In this document: piece after piece, positions 1 through 7,981 of the stretch
How positions within the stretch are numbered: position 1 is the stretch's first letter
Layout: the number at the start of each line of letters is the position of its first letter
Made by a program: the position numbers and the translations under genes
NCBI GenBank assembly: GCA_016788565.1
Contig: JAEUSP010000126.1
Location: 1-39,799 of the forward strand
Reading direction: 5' to 3'
DNA length: 39,799 nt
Origin: Chlorobiota bacterium
GTDB lineage: Bacteria; Bacteroidota; Ignavibacteria; OLB7
The notes under the pieces: model-generated
What the model was told of the DNA's origin: nothing
The model's input: only the letters and a program-made list of their open reading frames with translations
Databases searched by the model: none

Positions 1-48
1 AGCACGGAGTAATGCTGAAGAGAAGCCACCGCCGAACAGCGAAGTACT

Positions 49-178
49 GTCATCGCGAGGAGCGATTAGCGACGTGGCACCGCGAAGCAGCGGCGAAGCC
101 CATCTCGCGTGTGGCAGCGTGTCCGATGCCATCCCAGAAACGCGCGGGATCGCTTCGTCGAAGACTCCTCGCAATGAC
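49..178. repeat. Interspersed palindromic repeat with GTCATYGCGAGGAG ends
   Basis: The left end (49-62, GTCATCGCGAGGAG) is matched by the inverted right end (165-178, CTCCTCGCAATGAC) with one mismatch. The element is about 130 bp and contains no convincing gene. Interspersed repeats with GTCATTGCGAGGAG-type ends occur in many bacterial genomes. Whether this is a mobilisable MITE or a REP-like element cannot be told from one copy. Confidence 0.6.
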
Positions 179-180
179 GG

Positions 181-198
181 GGTGGAGTAAACTCCACC
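181..198. repeat. Short perfect hairpin
   Basis: GGTGGAG and CTCCACC flank a TAAA loop and form a 7-bp perfect hairpin just beyond the right end of the palindromic repeat. There is no T-run, so it is not a convincing intrinsic terminator. It is probably part of the repeat block. Confidence 0.4.
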
Positions 199-211
199 GA
201 ACCCAGCCCTC

Positions 212-244
212 CGCTCATGCTGAAGCCCTGTCGAAGTATGAGCG
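212..244. repeat. CGCTCAT...ATGAGCG palindromic repeat (copy 1)
   Basis: CGCTCAT (212-218) and ATGAGCG (238-244) are inverted around a GCTGAAGCCCTGTCGAAGT-like core. A near-identical element lies at 31538-31568, and a degenerate one at about 31421-31453. This is a dispersed repeat family shared by two distant intergenic regions. Confidence 0.65.
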
Positions 245-335
245 TGAGCCACTAAACCGAGAAGCCGCCTACCCTCACCCCCCGCTCGCGCCCAAGTGAG
301 TGGTGGTGCTGCTTGCCTCACTTTCGTCGGGTGGA

Positions 336-436
336 AGAGTGAAGAGTGAAGAGTGAAATGGAGCCAAAGCTAGAAACTCACTAATGACCAATGACTAATG
401 ACTAATGACTAATGACTAATGACTAATGACTAATGA
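336..436. repeat. Heptanucleotide tandem repeats (AGAGTGA)3 and (CTAATGA)8
   Basis: Three exact AGAGTGA heptads lie at 336-356. After a short spacer, eight heptads run from 381 to 436: seven CTAATGA and one CCAATGA. Both arrays have a strict 7-bp period although the motifs differ. They resemble the short tandemly repeated repetitive (STRR) heptamers known from filamentous cyanobacteria. Together with the palindromes they fill the gene-free stretch 1-469, in which I see no credible coding sequence. Confidence 0.85.
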
Positions 437-469
437 CCAATTCCCCCCACACCTGCGCCTCCCCGCTCT

Positions 470-1894
470 TCAGTTCACGTTAGCAGCGCGCTGCTCGTGG
501 CCTTGCAGCCACGCCAGATCGTGCATTGTTAGGCTGCCCGATAGCATCGCCAACAACAGCGGCAACAGCAGCGACACCGGCAGCAGCCACAGCCCACCTC
601 CAAGCAACAACCCAACAGCAATCGTTGCGGCGGCAGCGGCAATCGCAGTAACCACAGGGCGCAACACTGGCACGGTGAAATGCTTCCGAAATTGGAGGTA
701 CATCAACATCATCATGGCTCCCTCGCCCAGTGTGATTCCCCACGCCGCGCCATGCAAGCCTTCCAGCCAAATGGCCACCGAAGCAATCGGCAGAAATATC
801 ACCCCGCCAATCATGCTGGCTTTCATGTAGCGTTGTTGCTGGCCAATGCCCACCAGCGCGTAGGCGAAGTAGCTGTTCCACAACGTGGCCACGGCGTACC
901 ACGCAACCACTTGCAATGCTGGGCCGGCAGCCGTGTATGCGGTTCCAAACAGCAGTGTGATAACCGCGTTGGCATGAACCGTTGCGGCCACGCCAATCGT
1001 CACCCCGGCAACCACCACCAACCGGAACCCGCGCGAAAGCTGGCGCGGCAAGTCGTGGCGATTTTGGCCCCAACCGCTGGCAACACGCGGCAGATAGAGT
1101 GCCACAAACAGACGGTCGGCCATCATCAGCAACGTCACCACGCGCAGCACCACGCCCAGCGTTCCGGCATCGGCAGGGCCATGCAGAAAACCAAGCAGAA
1201 GCAGCGGCACGGTTTGCAGAATGCTTCCAACAATGCTCCCCAGCAGTATCGGGAAGCCTTCACGAAGAAGAGCCGAACGGCGGCTGGATTGCCCCACGTT
1301 TTCCGCTCCGGCAGCGCGCAGATCGGCACGGTCGGCCATCAGAAGCAATGCGAACGCGGCAGCAAGATTTGCGCCGATGTAGAGCAATGGAACCAGAGTA
1401 ATCTGGTTTGGAACGTGAACCAGCAGCAGCAACGCCCCGGCATACAATCCCCCCGACAAAAATTTCCCGACCGTCACCGCACGGTAGTTCCGTTTCCCCT
1501 GGTGATACCAGTCCACATACAGGGCGTAGGTGATGGGATAGAGCAAGTACAACTGCATCACAGCCCGCAACGTAGGTGGCAACGGAATCAGCAGCAGAAG
1601 AAGCTCCCCCAACAGCATCACCACAAACGCCGCAGCCAACTGAAGCCGAAGGATAGCAACCGGCGGGAATTGGCGATGCTCCGGCTGGGTTGCGGCAATC
1701 CGCACGCCCAGCGTGTTCAGCCCAAGATCAACCGGCCACAACGCCCACGTCAGCAGGGCAAGCCCCATGGAAAGCGTGCCGAAGCCTTCCGGTTGCAGCG
1801 TGGCGGCGGCCCAGGCGGTTGCCAGAAACCCAAGCAGCCGCGCAACTGCATCGCCCGTGAATGCCGTCAAAAGGTGCTGCACTAATCGGCTCAT
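470..1894 (-). CDS. Wzx/MATE-like polysaccharide flippase (oligosaccharide exporter)
   Basis: A 474-residue, very hydrophobic protein with about 12-14 predicted membrane segments. The N-terminal segment (residues 1-40, with LLTAFTGDAVARLLGFLATA) is typical of polysaccharide-biosynthesis flippases of the MOP superfamily (Wzx, RfbX, PST). These proteins move undecaprenyl-linked sugar intermediates across the inner membrane. The ATG at 1894 is chosen because it overlaps the TGA of the upstream glycosyltransferase by 4 bp (ATGA), which suggests translational coupling. A longer reading to 2137 would only translate the glycosyltransferase in another frame. It is the last gene of the four-gene minus-strand cluster. 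The transported substrate is unknown. Confidence 0.82.
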   Translation of the reverse strand: MSRLVQHLLTAFTGDAVARLLGFLATAWAAATLQPEGFGTLSMGLALLTWALWPVDLGLNTLGVRIAATQPEHRQFPPVAILRLQLAAAFVVMLLGELLLLLIPLPPTLRAVMQLYLLYPITYALYVDWYHQGKRNYRAVTVGKFLSGGLYAGALLLLVHVPNQITLVPLLYIGANLAAAFALLLMADRADLRAAGAENVGQSSRRSALLREGFPILLGSIVGSILQTVPLLLLGFLHGPADAGTLGVVLRVVTLLMMADRLFVALYLPRVASGWGQNRHDLPRQLSRGFRLVVVAGVTIGVAATVHANAVITLLFGTAYTAAGPALQVVAWYAVATLWNSYFAYALVGIGQQQRYMKASMIGGVIFLPIASVAIWLEGLHGAAWGITLGEGAMMMLMYLQFRKHFTVPVLRPVVTAIAAAAATIAVGLLLGGGLWLLPVSLLLPLLLAMLSGSLTMHDLAWLQGHEQRAANVN

Positions 1895-2871
1895 TGCTTC
1901 CCGTGGTTGAGTATCTGAACCAACCGCGCTTCCCGTTTCGTTTGCGAAAATTTTGCCATCACTCGCTCCCGTGCTTGCAGCCCCGACTGCGGCAGAAGTT
2001 GGGCAGCGGCGGCAATCGCTTTCTGCAGAGCTTCGGCGTTTCCGGGATTGGCCACAACGCCGGTGTCGCCAATCGCATCGGCAACCCCGCCAACATCGGC
2101 ACCAACGGGGATGCAGCCGCAGAGCATCGCCTCGCACAGGGTGTTCGGCAACCCTTCGCGGCGCGAGGGCTGGCAGAAAATCAAAGCCCGTTGGTAGTGT
2201 GGCAGAAGTTGGTTGCGGGGGAGGGGAGGAAGAAGGGTGACGTTGGAAGGAACCGTGGAAATCAGCGATTGCACGGCGGGGGTGATCCCGATAATCTGGA
2301 CCTGGAGTTCGGGAAGCTGCCGGGCCGCCGCCAGCAGAAGATCAATTCCTTTGATTGCCAGCCGCTGGTGGCTATCGCAGTGCGCAACGCACAGCACGGT
2401 TGCCCCTTTTGGTTGGCCACCTGGTTTCCAGCGGTCTGGGTTGTAGCCGGTGGGAAGAACCTCTAATTGGGGAAGCGGGTGGCCAACGCGCTGGCGCAAT
2501 TCCGCAGCAAGGGGTTCGGCAACGGCAAGCAAGTGGTTGGCACGGGGAAGCCCCCACCGAAGCAACGCACGCTTCCACCAACTCAGCCAGATTCCATACT
2601 TGTTTTCTGGGTCGCGTGCGGCATCAACCCCGCCGATAATCACCACCGAACGGCGGCCAAGCAAGCGGGCGAAGAAGATCATCACCACGGCATAGACTGA
2701 ACCGAACCAACTGATGCTAACATCGGAATCCCGCACACCCCGAAACAGTATCGGCAGTGCGCGGAATCCCGATGCGGTTTTCCATTCCACAGGGCAATGC
2801 TTCCGCAGAAGCTCCACATCATCGCGGATGAACGGTGCGTCCATCGTGGACCAAACGAACGCCCGTTTCAC
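1891..2871 (-). CDS. Glycosyltransferase family 4 (GT-B fold)
   Basis: A 326-residue protein with the two-domain GT-B layout. The N-terminal acceptor half contains an IIGGVDAARDPENKYG stretch. The C-terminal donor half starts near residue 160 (ATVLCVAHCD...KGIDLLL) and carries the EX7E-type signature REGLPNTLCEAM. This indicates a retaining, nucleotide-sugar-dependent glycosyltransferase of the GT4 group. It starts at GTG 2871, three bases after the stop of the upstream M16 gene. The N-terminus (KRAFVWST...PFIRDDVELLRKH) fits family starts, so the later ATG is less likely. The stop overlaps the flippase start, so the two probably build and export one glycan or glycolipid. Sugar specificity cannot be deduced. 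Confidence 0.87.
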   Translation of the reverse strand: MKRAFVWSTMDAPFIRDDVELLRKHCPVEWKTASGFRALPILFRGVRDSDVSISWFGSVYAVVMIFFARLLGRRSVVIIGGVDAARDPENKYGIWLSWWKRALLRWGLPRANHLLAVAEPLAAELRQRVGHPLPQLEVLPTGYNPDRWKPGGQPKGATVLCVAHCDSHQRLAIKGIDLLLAAARQLPELQVQIIGITPAVQSLISTVPSNVTLLPPLPRNQLLPHYQRALIFCQPSRREGLPNTLCEAMLCGCIPVGADVGGVADAIGDTGVVANPGNAEALQKAIAAAAQLLPQSGLQARERVMAKFSQTKREARLVQILNHGKQ

Positions 2872-2874
2872 CGG

Positions 2875-4311
2875 CTATCCCTCGGGTGAAATCTCAACAT
2901 TCTCCGACGCATCTTGCGCGGTCTGGCGGTAGTTGTTTTTATCAACCTCGGACGGGTTGCCAACAATCACGATGGTGAAGTTCCGCAGGTATCGGCGCGC
3001 GGCAAGGTTCATCTGGGCCGGCTTGATTGCGCGGATTCCATCCAACGTGCGGAAGGCATTTTTCCAGGAGCCGGTGTAGAGTTCGGCAATCCCCATTTCG
3101 TTGGCTTGCGATTCGGCGGTTTGCTGGCGCATGTAGTTGCTGGTAAGCCACCCCACCAGCCCGTTGCGGATTGATTGGTCGCTGATGACAATCTCGCGAA
3201 ACAGATCAACCACATTCCCCTTTGCCACGCGCCACGTGGAGTCGGGAAGCGTTGTGGAGACGGTGAGTTGGCCGTAGGAGGAACGCCCGTACTCAATTTC
3301 AGCATCGGGGGCGTAGCTCAGATTCCGCTCCACACGCACCTCGCGGAACATGTGGCCGGCAAGGAAACTGGTAAGGCGCATCATCGGGAAGTAGAGGCTA
3401 TCGCCACGGTTGGGGGCCAGATAGCGTGCAATCATGTAGCTGGTGACAGCGCGCCCGCCGCCGTATGGGGGGCGGACAATCAGCGTTTGCTTCCCGGCGT
3501 TTTGCGGCGGCGGAACCGGGCGCGCAACGTAGGCCCCTTGCGGCAACTTGGCAAGGCTGGCCGCCACACGGCGGTGCAGGCTTGCCGAATCAATATCCCC
3601 CACCACCACCAGGAAGGTGCGTGACTTCACGAACATGGCGGTGTAGTAATCCAGCAAGGCTTTTTCGGTGATCGGCGCAACGTCCGATTCCTGGGCAAAC
3701 CGCCCGTAGGGGTGGCCGTGATAGAAGGCACTATCAACCAGATAATTGGCGTAGGCTTCGGGGCTGTTGAAGCGATTGCGGAGGCCGATCACCAGCCGCT
3801 CCTTTGCGTTCTGGAACTCAACCGGGTCAATTTTTGGGCGCATGATAACGCCGGTGAACAGCTCCCAGGATTTATCGAAATTTTCCAGAGCGCACCGAAG
3901 CGTCATCACCGAGTAATCGCGGTCGTCGCCGGGGACGATGCCGCTGTTAAGGCGATCAAGAACCCGGCGATATTCTTCCTTGCTCATTCCGCCGGGCCCG
4001 CTAAGCGGGGGCAACTGAAGCGCAAGCTGCTGCACCGCCGGCGAAACCCCTTGTGGGATTGCTGCAAGCCCGCCATCAATAAACAGCTTTGCACTAACGA
4101 TCTGCGACCCGGGGTCGGTTTGGCGAAGGATCACCCGAAGCCCATTGACGGCGAACTCCTTCACGTTGTCGGGCGCGCCGCGGTAGTAAATCACCTGCTG
4201 CTGCTTTTTGGAAGAAGCACAACCAACGGGGATCAGAAACGCAGCAAGCATCGGCACAAGAAGCCAACGAAGCAAGAAGGGATGGGAGATTGGTGCGTGT
4301 GTGCGGGCCAT
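2875..4311 (-). CDS. M16-family peptidase-like lipoprotein lacking the zinc motif
   Basis: A 478-residue protein with the fold pattern of the insulinase/processing-peptidase M16 family: an N-terminal M16 domain, then an M16C domain after about residue 190. No HxxEH motif occurs where the partner has one; the equivalent stretch reads PAVQQLALQLP. This is therefore probably the non-catalytic subunit of an M16B heterodimer. The N-terminus has a hydrophobic stretch followed by PVGC (Cys31), which fits a lipoprotein signal peptide and periplasmic or outer-membrane anchoring. Its ATG overlaps the stop of the catalytic gene by one base (TAATG), so the subunits are probably made in matched amounts. 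Confidence 0.87.
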   Translation of the reverse strand: MARTHAPISHPFLLRWLLVPMLAAFLIPVGCASSKKQQQVIYYRGAPDNVKEFAVNGLRVILRQTDPGSQIVSAKLFIDGGLAAIPQGVSPAVQQLALQLPPLSGPGGMSKEEYRRVLDRLNSGIVPGDDRDYSVMTLRCALENFDKSWELFTGVIMRPKIDPVEFQNAKERLVIGLRNRFNSPEAYANYLVDSAFYHGHPYGRFAQESDVAPITEKALLDYYTAMFVKSRTFLVVVGDIDSASLHRRVAASLAKLPQGAYVARPVPPPQNAGKQTLIVRPPYGGGRAVTSYMIARYLAPNRGDSLYFPMMRLTSFLAGHMFREVRVERNLSYAPDAEIEYGRSSYGQLTVSTTLPDSTWRVAKGNVVDLFREIVISDQSIRNGLVGWLTSNYMRQQTAESQANEMGIAELYTGSWKNAFRTLDGIRAIKPAQMNLAARRYLRNFTIVIVGNPSEVDKNNYRQTAQDASENVEISPEG

Positions 4312-5732
4312 TATTTCAGCACCTCCGACTTGTTAAGATTGAGGTTGTTGAGTGCTTGTTGATTGCTGGTGATTCCCAACACGTAGTTCTTCCCCTTGAC
4401 GTAGGTTCGGATGTAGCGTTGGATATCTTCGCGGGTCACTTTCGATAAATTATCAAGGTAGCCACGGAAGTAATCCAGCCCGGTGGTGCTCCACCAGAAG
4501 GAGAGTGTGTGCGCCCAATCGGTGGTCTCCTCGCTGTCGTACAGGTGGTCCACATGCAAGATTGCTTTTGCGGTTTCCAGCTCCTCATCGGTGAAATAAT
4601 CGGGGGAGTCGAAGGCTTGGATTTCCTCCCACAATGCTTCCTGAAGTTTCTTGATATTCTCCGGCGCGCAAACCGCCTCCACCTGAATTGGGCCAACGTA
4701 GCGTTGGGTGTAGTATCCCATGCCTGCGCCTTGTGCCAAGCCGCTTTCCACCAGTTTCCGTTGGAACCGGGACTGTGGCTGGCGGGTGATAAACAGGAAG
4801 ACATCGGCAGCGTAGGTGGCGGCGTTGTCAATGCCGATCGAGGGGCCGTGGAAGCGGTACTCCACTTGGGCAACATCCACCGCCGCCGGGACTGTCACCA
4901 ATTTTTTTTGCGTTAGCGGCTTCGCCATTGGGGGCGGGTCTTTCTCGAACGGGTTTTTCCCTTCCTCCCAATTCCCGAAGTATTTCTCGGCAAGCTGATG
5001 AACGATTGCCGAATCAACATCGCCGGCAACAATCAGTGCGCAGTTGTTGGGGATGTAGTATTTCTTCTGGATGAACCGCATTTTTTCGGGGGTGGCGGTT
5101 TTAATCACGGGCCGCTGGCCAATCGGTTGCTTGCGGGTGACGACATCGCCCCACAAGGCTTCATCCATTGCGCGATTGAAAGCGAAAAAGGGGTTGGATT
5201 CGTGGCGGTCGAACTCGCCAATCACCACTTCCCGCTCGCGTTCCAGTTCGGCAACATCGAATGCCGGAAACTGCGCCGCGCCGGACATGATTTCCATCCC
5301 TTTTTCAAGGTTCTCAATCGGAAGAGTGAAGTAGTAATAGACCACTTCCTCGCGTGTGGTGGCGTTGAAGATGATGCCGTTCGCGCTCAGCACCGCGCTG
5401 AAGGCTTCGCCGCTGGGATACTTGTTATTGGCCTTGAAGAACATGTGTTCGTACAAGTGCGACAGCCCAGCATATTCCGGCCCTTCGGTGAAGGAGCCAT
5501 TGCGTGTGGCAAGCTCTAGAGTGGCAATCGGGACAAGGTGGTTTTGGACGATGACCACCTCCAAACCATTATCCAGCACAAAACGGGAGTACGCTTTTTC
5601 CGGGGCGGTGATGCCGCTGCCAGTGGTTTGGGCATGGAGTTGGGGGAAGAGCGCGACAAGCAGAATCAGCCCAAGAAGGCTATGCCGCAGAACGTTCCGG
5701 CGGGCCGCCGGAACGCAACGATGATGCACCAT
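4311..5732 (-). CDS. M16-family zinc metallopeptidase (catalytic subunit)
   Basis: A 473-residue protein with a signal peptide (hydrophobic residues about 17-33, cleavage near LHAQ), so it is probably periplasmic. The inverted zinc motif HLYEH (residues 92-96) is intact. The downstream acidic segment ELEREREVVIGE (about 163-174) would supply the third ligand. An M16C domain fills the C-terminal half. M16B proteins of this size normally pair with a non-catalytic homologue, which is the next gene. The substrate is unknown; degradation of small or misfolded periplasmic peptides is usual for the family. The start at 5732 follows a gene-free region and is the first ATG in frame. This is the first gene of the M16-M16-glycosyltransferase-flippase cluster. 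Confidence 0.9.
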   Translation of the reverse strand: MVHHRCVPAARRNVLRHSLLGLILLVALFPQLHAQTTGSGITAPEKAYSRFVLDNGLEVVIVQNHLVPIATLELATRNGSFTEGPEYAGLSHLYEHMFFKANNKYPSGEAFSAVLSANGIIFNATTREEVVYYYFTLPIENLEKGMEIMSGAAQFPAFDVAELEREREVVIGEFDRHESNPFFAFNRAMDEALWGDVVTRKQPIGQRPVIKTATPEKMRFIQKKYYIPNNCALIVAGDVDSAIVHQLAEKYFGNWEEGKNPFEKDPPPMAKPLTQKKLVTVPAAVDVAQVEYRFHGPSIGIDNAATYAADVFLFITRQPQSRFQRKLVESGLAQGAGMGYYTQRYVGPIQVEAVCAPENIKKLQEALWEEIQAFDSPDYFTDEELETAKAILHVDHLYDSEETTDWAHTLSFWWSTTGLDYFRGYLDNLSKVTREDIQRYIRTYVKGKNYVLGITSNQQALNNLNLNKSEVLK

Positions 5733-6067
5733 GATGATTGTTCAGGAAAAGTGAGTTACGGAAAAACCCCTTCGGATCAACGGGGGGTAATATAGTGGAA
5801 TCGGTTTTGGCAGAGTGTGGAAAAGTACGTGAGTATGCCGGTATCTGCCACCAAACCACCAATCGCAACAACAGGACGCAGGGGCGGGGGGTGGGTAACA
5901 GGGGAGGAGCAACTCATGGCCAGCCTACTTCCCCCTGTATCCAATTTGTGCTTGCTTTCCGCAATCGCTTCGCCTAAGTTAGGCCAAGCCCTTAACCAAG
6001 CTGCTGGTGAAGACGAATACCTGTGATTGCCCGCAGGCTACACCAAAGCTCACGCTAACCAGAACAG
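5733..6067. promoter_or_regulatory. Divergent intergenic region between the M16 cluster and the TPR-fol cluster
   Basis: 335 bp separate two divergently transcribed gene groups, so promoters for both must lie here. On the minus strand a TATATT-like hexamer (around 5788-5795) is a possible -10 for the M16 operon, but no good -35 accompanies it. No tandem repeat or hairpin terminator was seen. Exact promoter positions are not supported. Confidence 0.35.
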
Positions 6068-7507
6068 ATGGATATTTTTGGATTTGGTGACGATGACCCG
6101 ATGGAAGAATCGGACCCTGAAGAAGGTCGCGATTCCGACGCGCTGCGCCGCTACCGCCGCCGCTTGAACAGCAGCGATGATGCGGATGCTGATGCGTTGC
6201 CGCACAATGTGGAGGTGCTGGAATCACTCACCGAAATTTGCATTGATAAAGAGGAGTTCGACTACGCAATTCGGTTCTGCAATCAGTGGCTTCGATTTGC
6301 CCCGTACAGCTCCCAAGCGTGGCTTCGCAAGGGAATCGCACTTCTGGGGCTAGAAATCCCCGATAAAGCCCTGGACTGCTTCGACCAAGCCGATCTACTG
6401 AACCCAATGGACACCGAGTCCATGATCTACCGCGGCCTTGCCTTCAGCCAGATGGAAATGCCCGGGCAAGCCCTTAAGGTCTATCAGCAAGCACTGGAGC
6501 TTGAGCCTGACAACGAAGACGCAATCTTCAATATGGCCTTAGCATTCCAACAGATGAACCGCCATGAGAAGGCGATTGCGGTGTTCCGCACGCTGCTTTC
6601 AAGCGAACGCTACGCACACGATGTGACGTTTGAACTTGGCCTTGCCCTGAAAAATTTGGGCCGGTTCGAGGAGGCCTTGCAGGTGTACACTGGCTACCTT
6701 GACATTGACCCGTTTAACCCCAGCGCGTGGTTTGCTCGGGGGCTGATGCTAAGCGAGCTTGGACGATTGCAACAGGGGATTGAGTGCTACCAGATGTCCA
6801 TAGCTATCCGCGAAGATTTCTACCCAGCTTGGGTGAACAGAGGGAACAACCTTGCCAGCATGGGCAGCCTGCTGGAAGCGGTGGAATCATACTGGGAAGC
6901 TCTACGCCACGATCCCCGCGACGGCAAAGCGTGGTGTGGATTGGGGAACTGCTACCAGGAGTTGGAGGAGGATTACGACAAAGCACTGCAATACTTCGCC
7001 CGATCGTTGGAGTGCAAGCCCGGTTTCCGCGAAGCACTGTTCGGGCGGGGAAGCTGCTTCGAAGCACTGGGGCAGTACCAGCGCGCTTTGGAAAACTACG
7101 ATGCCGCGCTTCGCAACGATGCCGATGATGTTGAGTTGCTGATCGCCCGTGGCGATGTGCTAAGCCTGTTGGAACGAGCCGAAGAAGCGCTTGTTTGCTA
7201 CCGCCGCGTGGTTGAACTGACCCCAGACAATAGTGAAATATGGATCGAGGTTGCGCTGATTTTGTACGGCCAGAAAAATTTTGAAGAATCGCTGCAAGCA
7301 TACGACACCGTTATCCGGCTTGACCCAGAGTGCGGGGAAGCCTACTACGGGCGGGCGCGGAACCAGTTAGCGTTGGGACAATATCAAGCAACGGTGCAAT
7401 CACTACAGATGGCCATTGCCGTGGACCCAAGCCTTATCGAGGTGCTGAAATTAGAGTTCCCCCGCATTGCTGGGGCAGTGGCGTTGGATGACCAGGAGCC
7501 TTCCTAA
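6068..7507 (+). CDS. Tetratricopeptide repeat protein
   Basis: A 479-residue protein made almost entirely of TPR units, about eleven from residue 55 to the end, with typical W-L-G-Y-A-F-A-P spacing (for example AWLRKGIALLGLEIPDKALDCF and AWFARGLMLSELGRLQQGIECY). The first 50 residues are acidic (EESDPEEGRDSD), with no signal peptide or membrane segment. It is probably a cytoplasmic scaffold. Long TPR proteins of this kind are frequent in the Bacteroidota/Chlorobiota lineage but have no assigned role. The end may overlap the start region of folB, which suggests co-transcription with folate genes, though no functional link is known. Confidence 0.85.
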   Translation: MDIFGFGDDDPMEESDPEEGRDSDALRRYRRRLNSSDDADADALPHNVEVLESLTEICIDKEEFDYAIRFCNQWLRFAPYSSQAWLRKGIALLGLEIPDKALDCFDQADLLNPMDTESMIYRGLAFSQMEMPGQALKVYQQALELEPDNEDAIFNMALAFQQMNRHEKAIAVFRTLLSSERYAHDVTFELGLALKNLGRFEEALQVYTGYLDIDPFNPSAWFARGLMLSELGRLQQGIECYQMSIAIREDFYPAWVNRGNNLASMGSLLEAVESYWEALRHDPRDGKAWCGLGNCYQELEEDYDKALQYFARSLECKPGFREALFGRGSCFEALGQYQRALENYDAALRNDADDVELLIARGDVLSLLERAEEALVCYRRVVELTPDNSEIWIEVALILYGQKNFEESLQAYDTVIRLDPECGEAYYGRARNQLALGQYQATVQSLQMAIAVDPSLIEVLKLEFPRIAGAVALDDQEPS

Positions 7508-7925
7508 TCGCTTCGGCCACCCCTGTGTGCAGCCCCATCATCTTCATCACAATCATCATCCTGCTTTGTCCTTCATTCGCGTTCTTGGTGCCGAAGTCTA
7601 TGCCCGCCACGGTGTCACCGATGCCGAGCGGGCCATTGGTGGGCGGTACAGTTTCGATCTGGAAATTGAAACCGACATTGCCACCGCCGCCGCTACCGAC
7701 CACGTGGCCGACACGATCAACTACGAATCGGCCTACCTGATTGCCCGCGACATCCTGATCGGCTCCAACCGCCGATTGTTAGAATCGCTGGTTGTGGAGA
7801 TCGCCGATGCGCTGCTCCGGAATTTCCCCGCTGCGCAAGCGGCCACCGTCCGCCTCCGTAAACTCTCTGCGCCGATTGATGGAGTGCTTCGGGCGGTGGA
7901 AGTGGAGCAGACCCAACGGAGGTGA
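7467..7925 (+). CDS. folB: Dihydroneopterin aldolase (FolB)
   Basis: Converts 7,8-dihydroneopterin to 6-hydroxymethyl-dihydropterin and glycolaldehyde in folate synthesis. The conserved core runs from VLGAEVYARHGV through DTINYESAYLIARDIL and ESLVVEIADALL to the C-terminal VRLRKLSAPIDGV, matching FolB over about 115 residues. The start is uncertain. The longest reading (ATG 7467, 152 aa) overlaps the TPR gene by 41 bp and adds a His-rich leader (HHLHHNHH). In-frame alternatives are ATG 7488, GTG 7527 and TTG 7566; the last gives a family-typical 119 aa. No start has a clear Shine-Dalgarno sequence. The stop shares bases with the GTG of the 7922 reading of the next gene. Confidence 0.85.
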   Translation: MLGQWRWMTRSLPNRFGHPCVQPHHLHHNHHPALSFIRVLGAEVYARHGVTDAERAIGGRYSFDLEIETDIATAAATDHVADTINYESAYLIARDILIGSNRRLLESLVVEIADALLRNFPAAQAATVRLRKLSAPIDGVLRAVEVEQTQRR

Positions 7926-7981
7926 AATATCCTTGCCCTGAAGTCGTGCCTGTGTGTGCTGCCTACCTCTTCTTTCCAACT

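Noticed and set aside
12-299. 95-codon open frame at the left edge
   Set aside because: It runs through the palindromic repeat and hairpins, is Arg/Pro/His-rich and has no recognisable domain; repeat DNA explains it.
680-1885. 401-codon plus-strand frame opposite the flippase gene
   Set aside because: Its product is rich in His, Gln, Arg and Pro with no hydrophobic pattern, while the minus strand encodes a clear multi-pass flippase.
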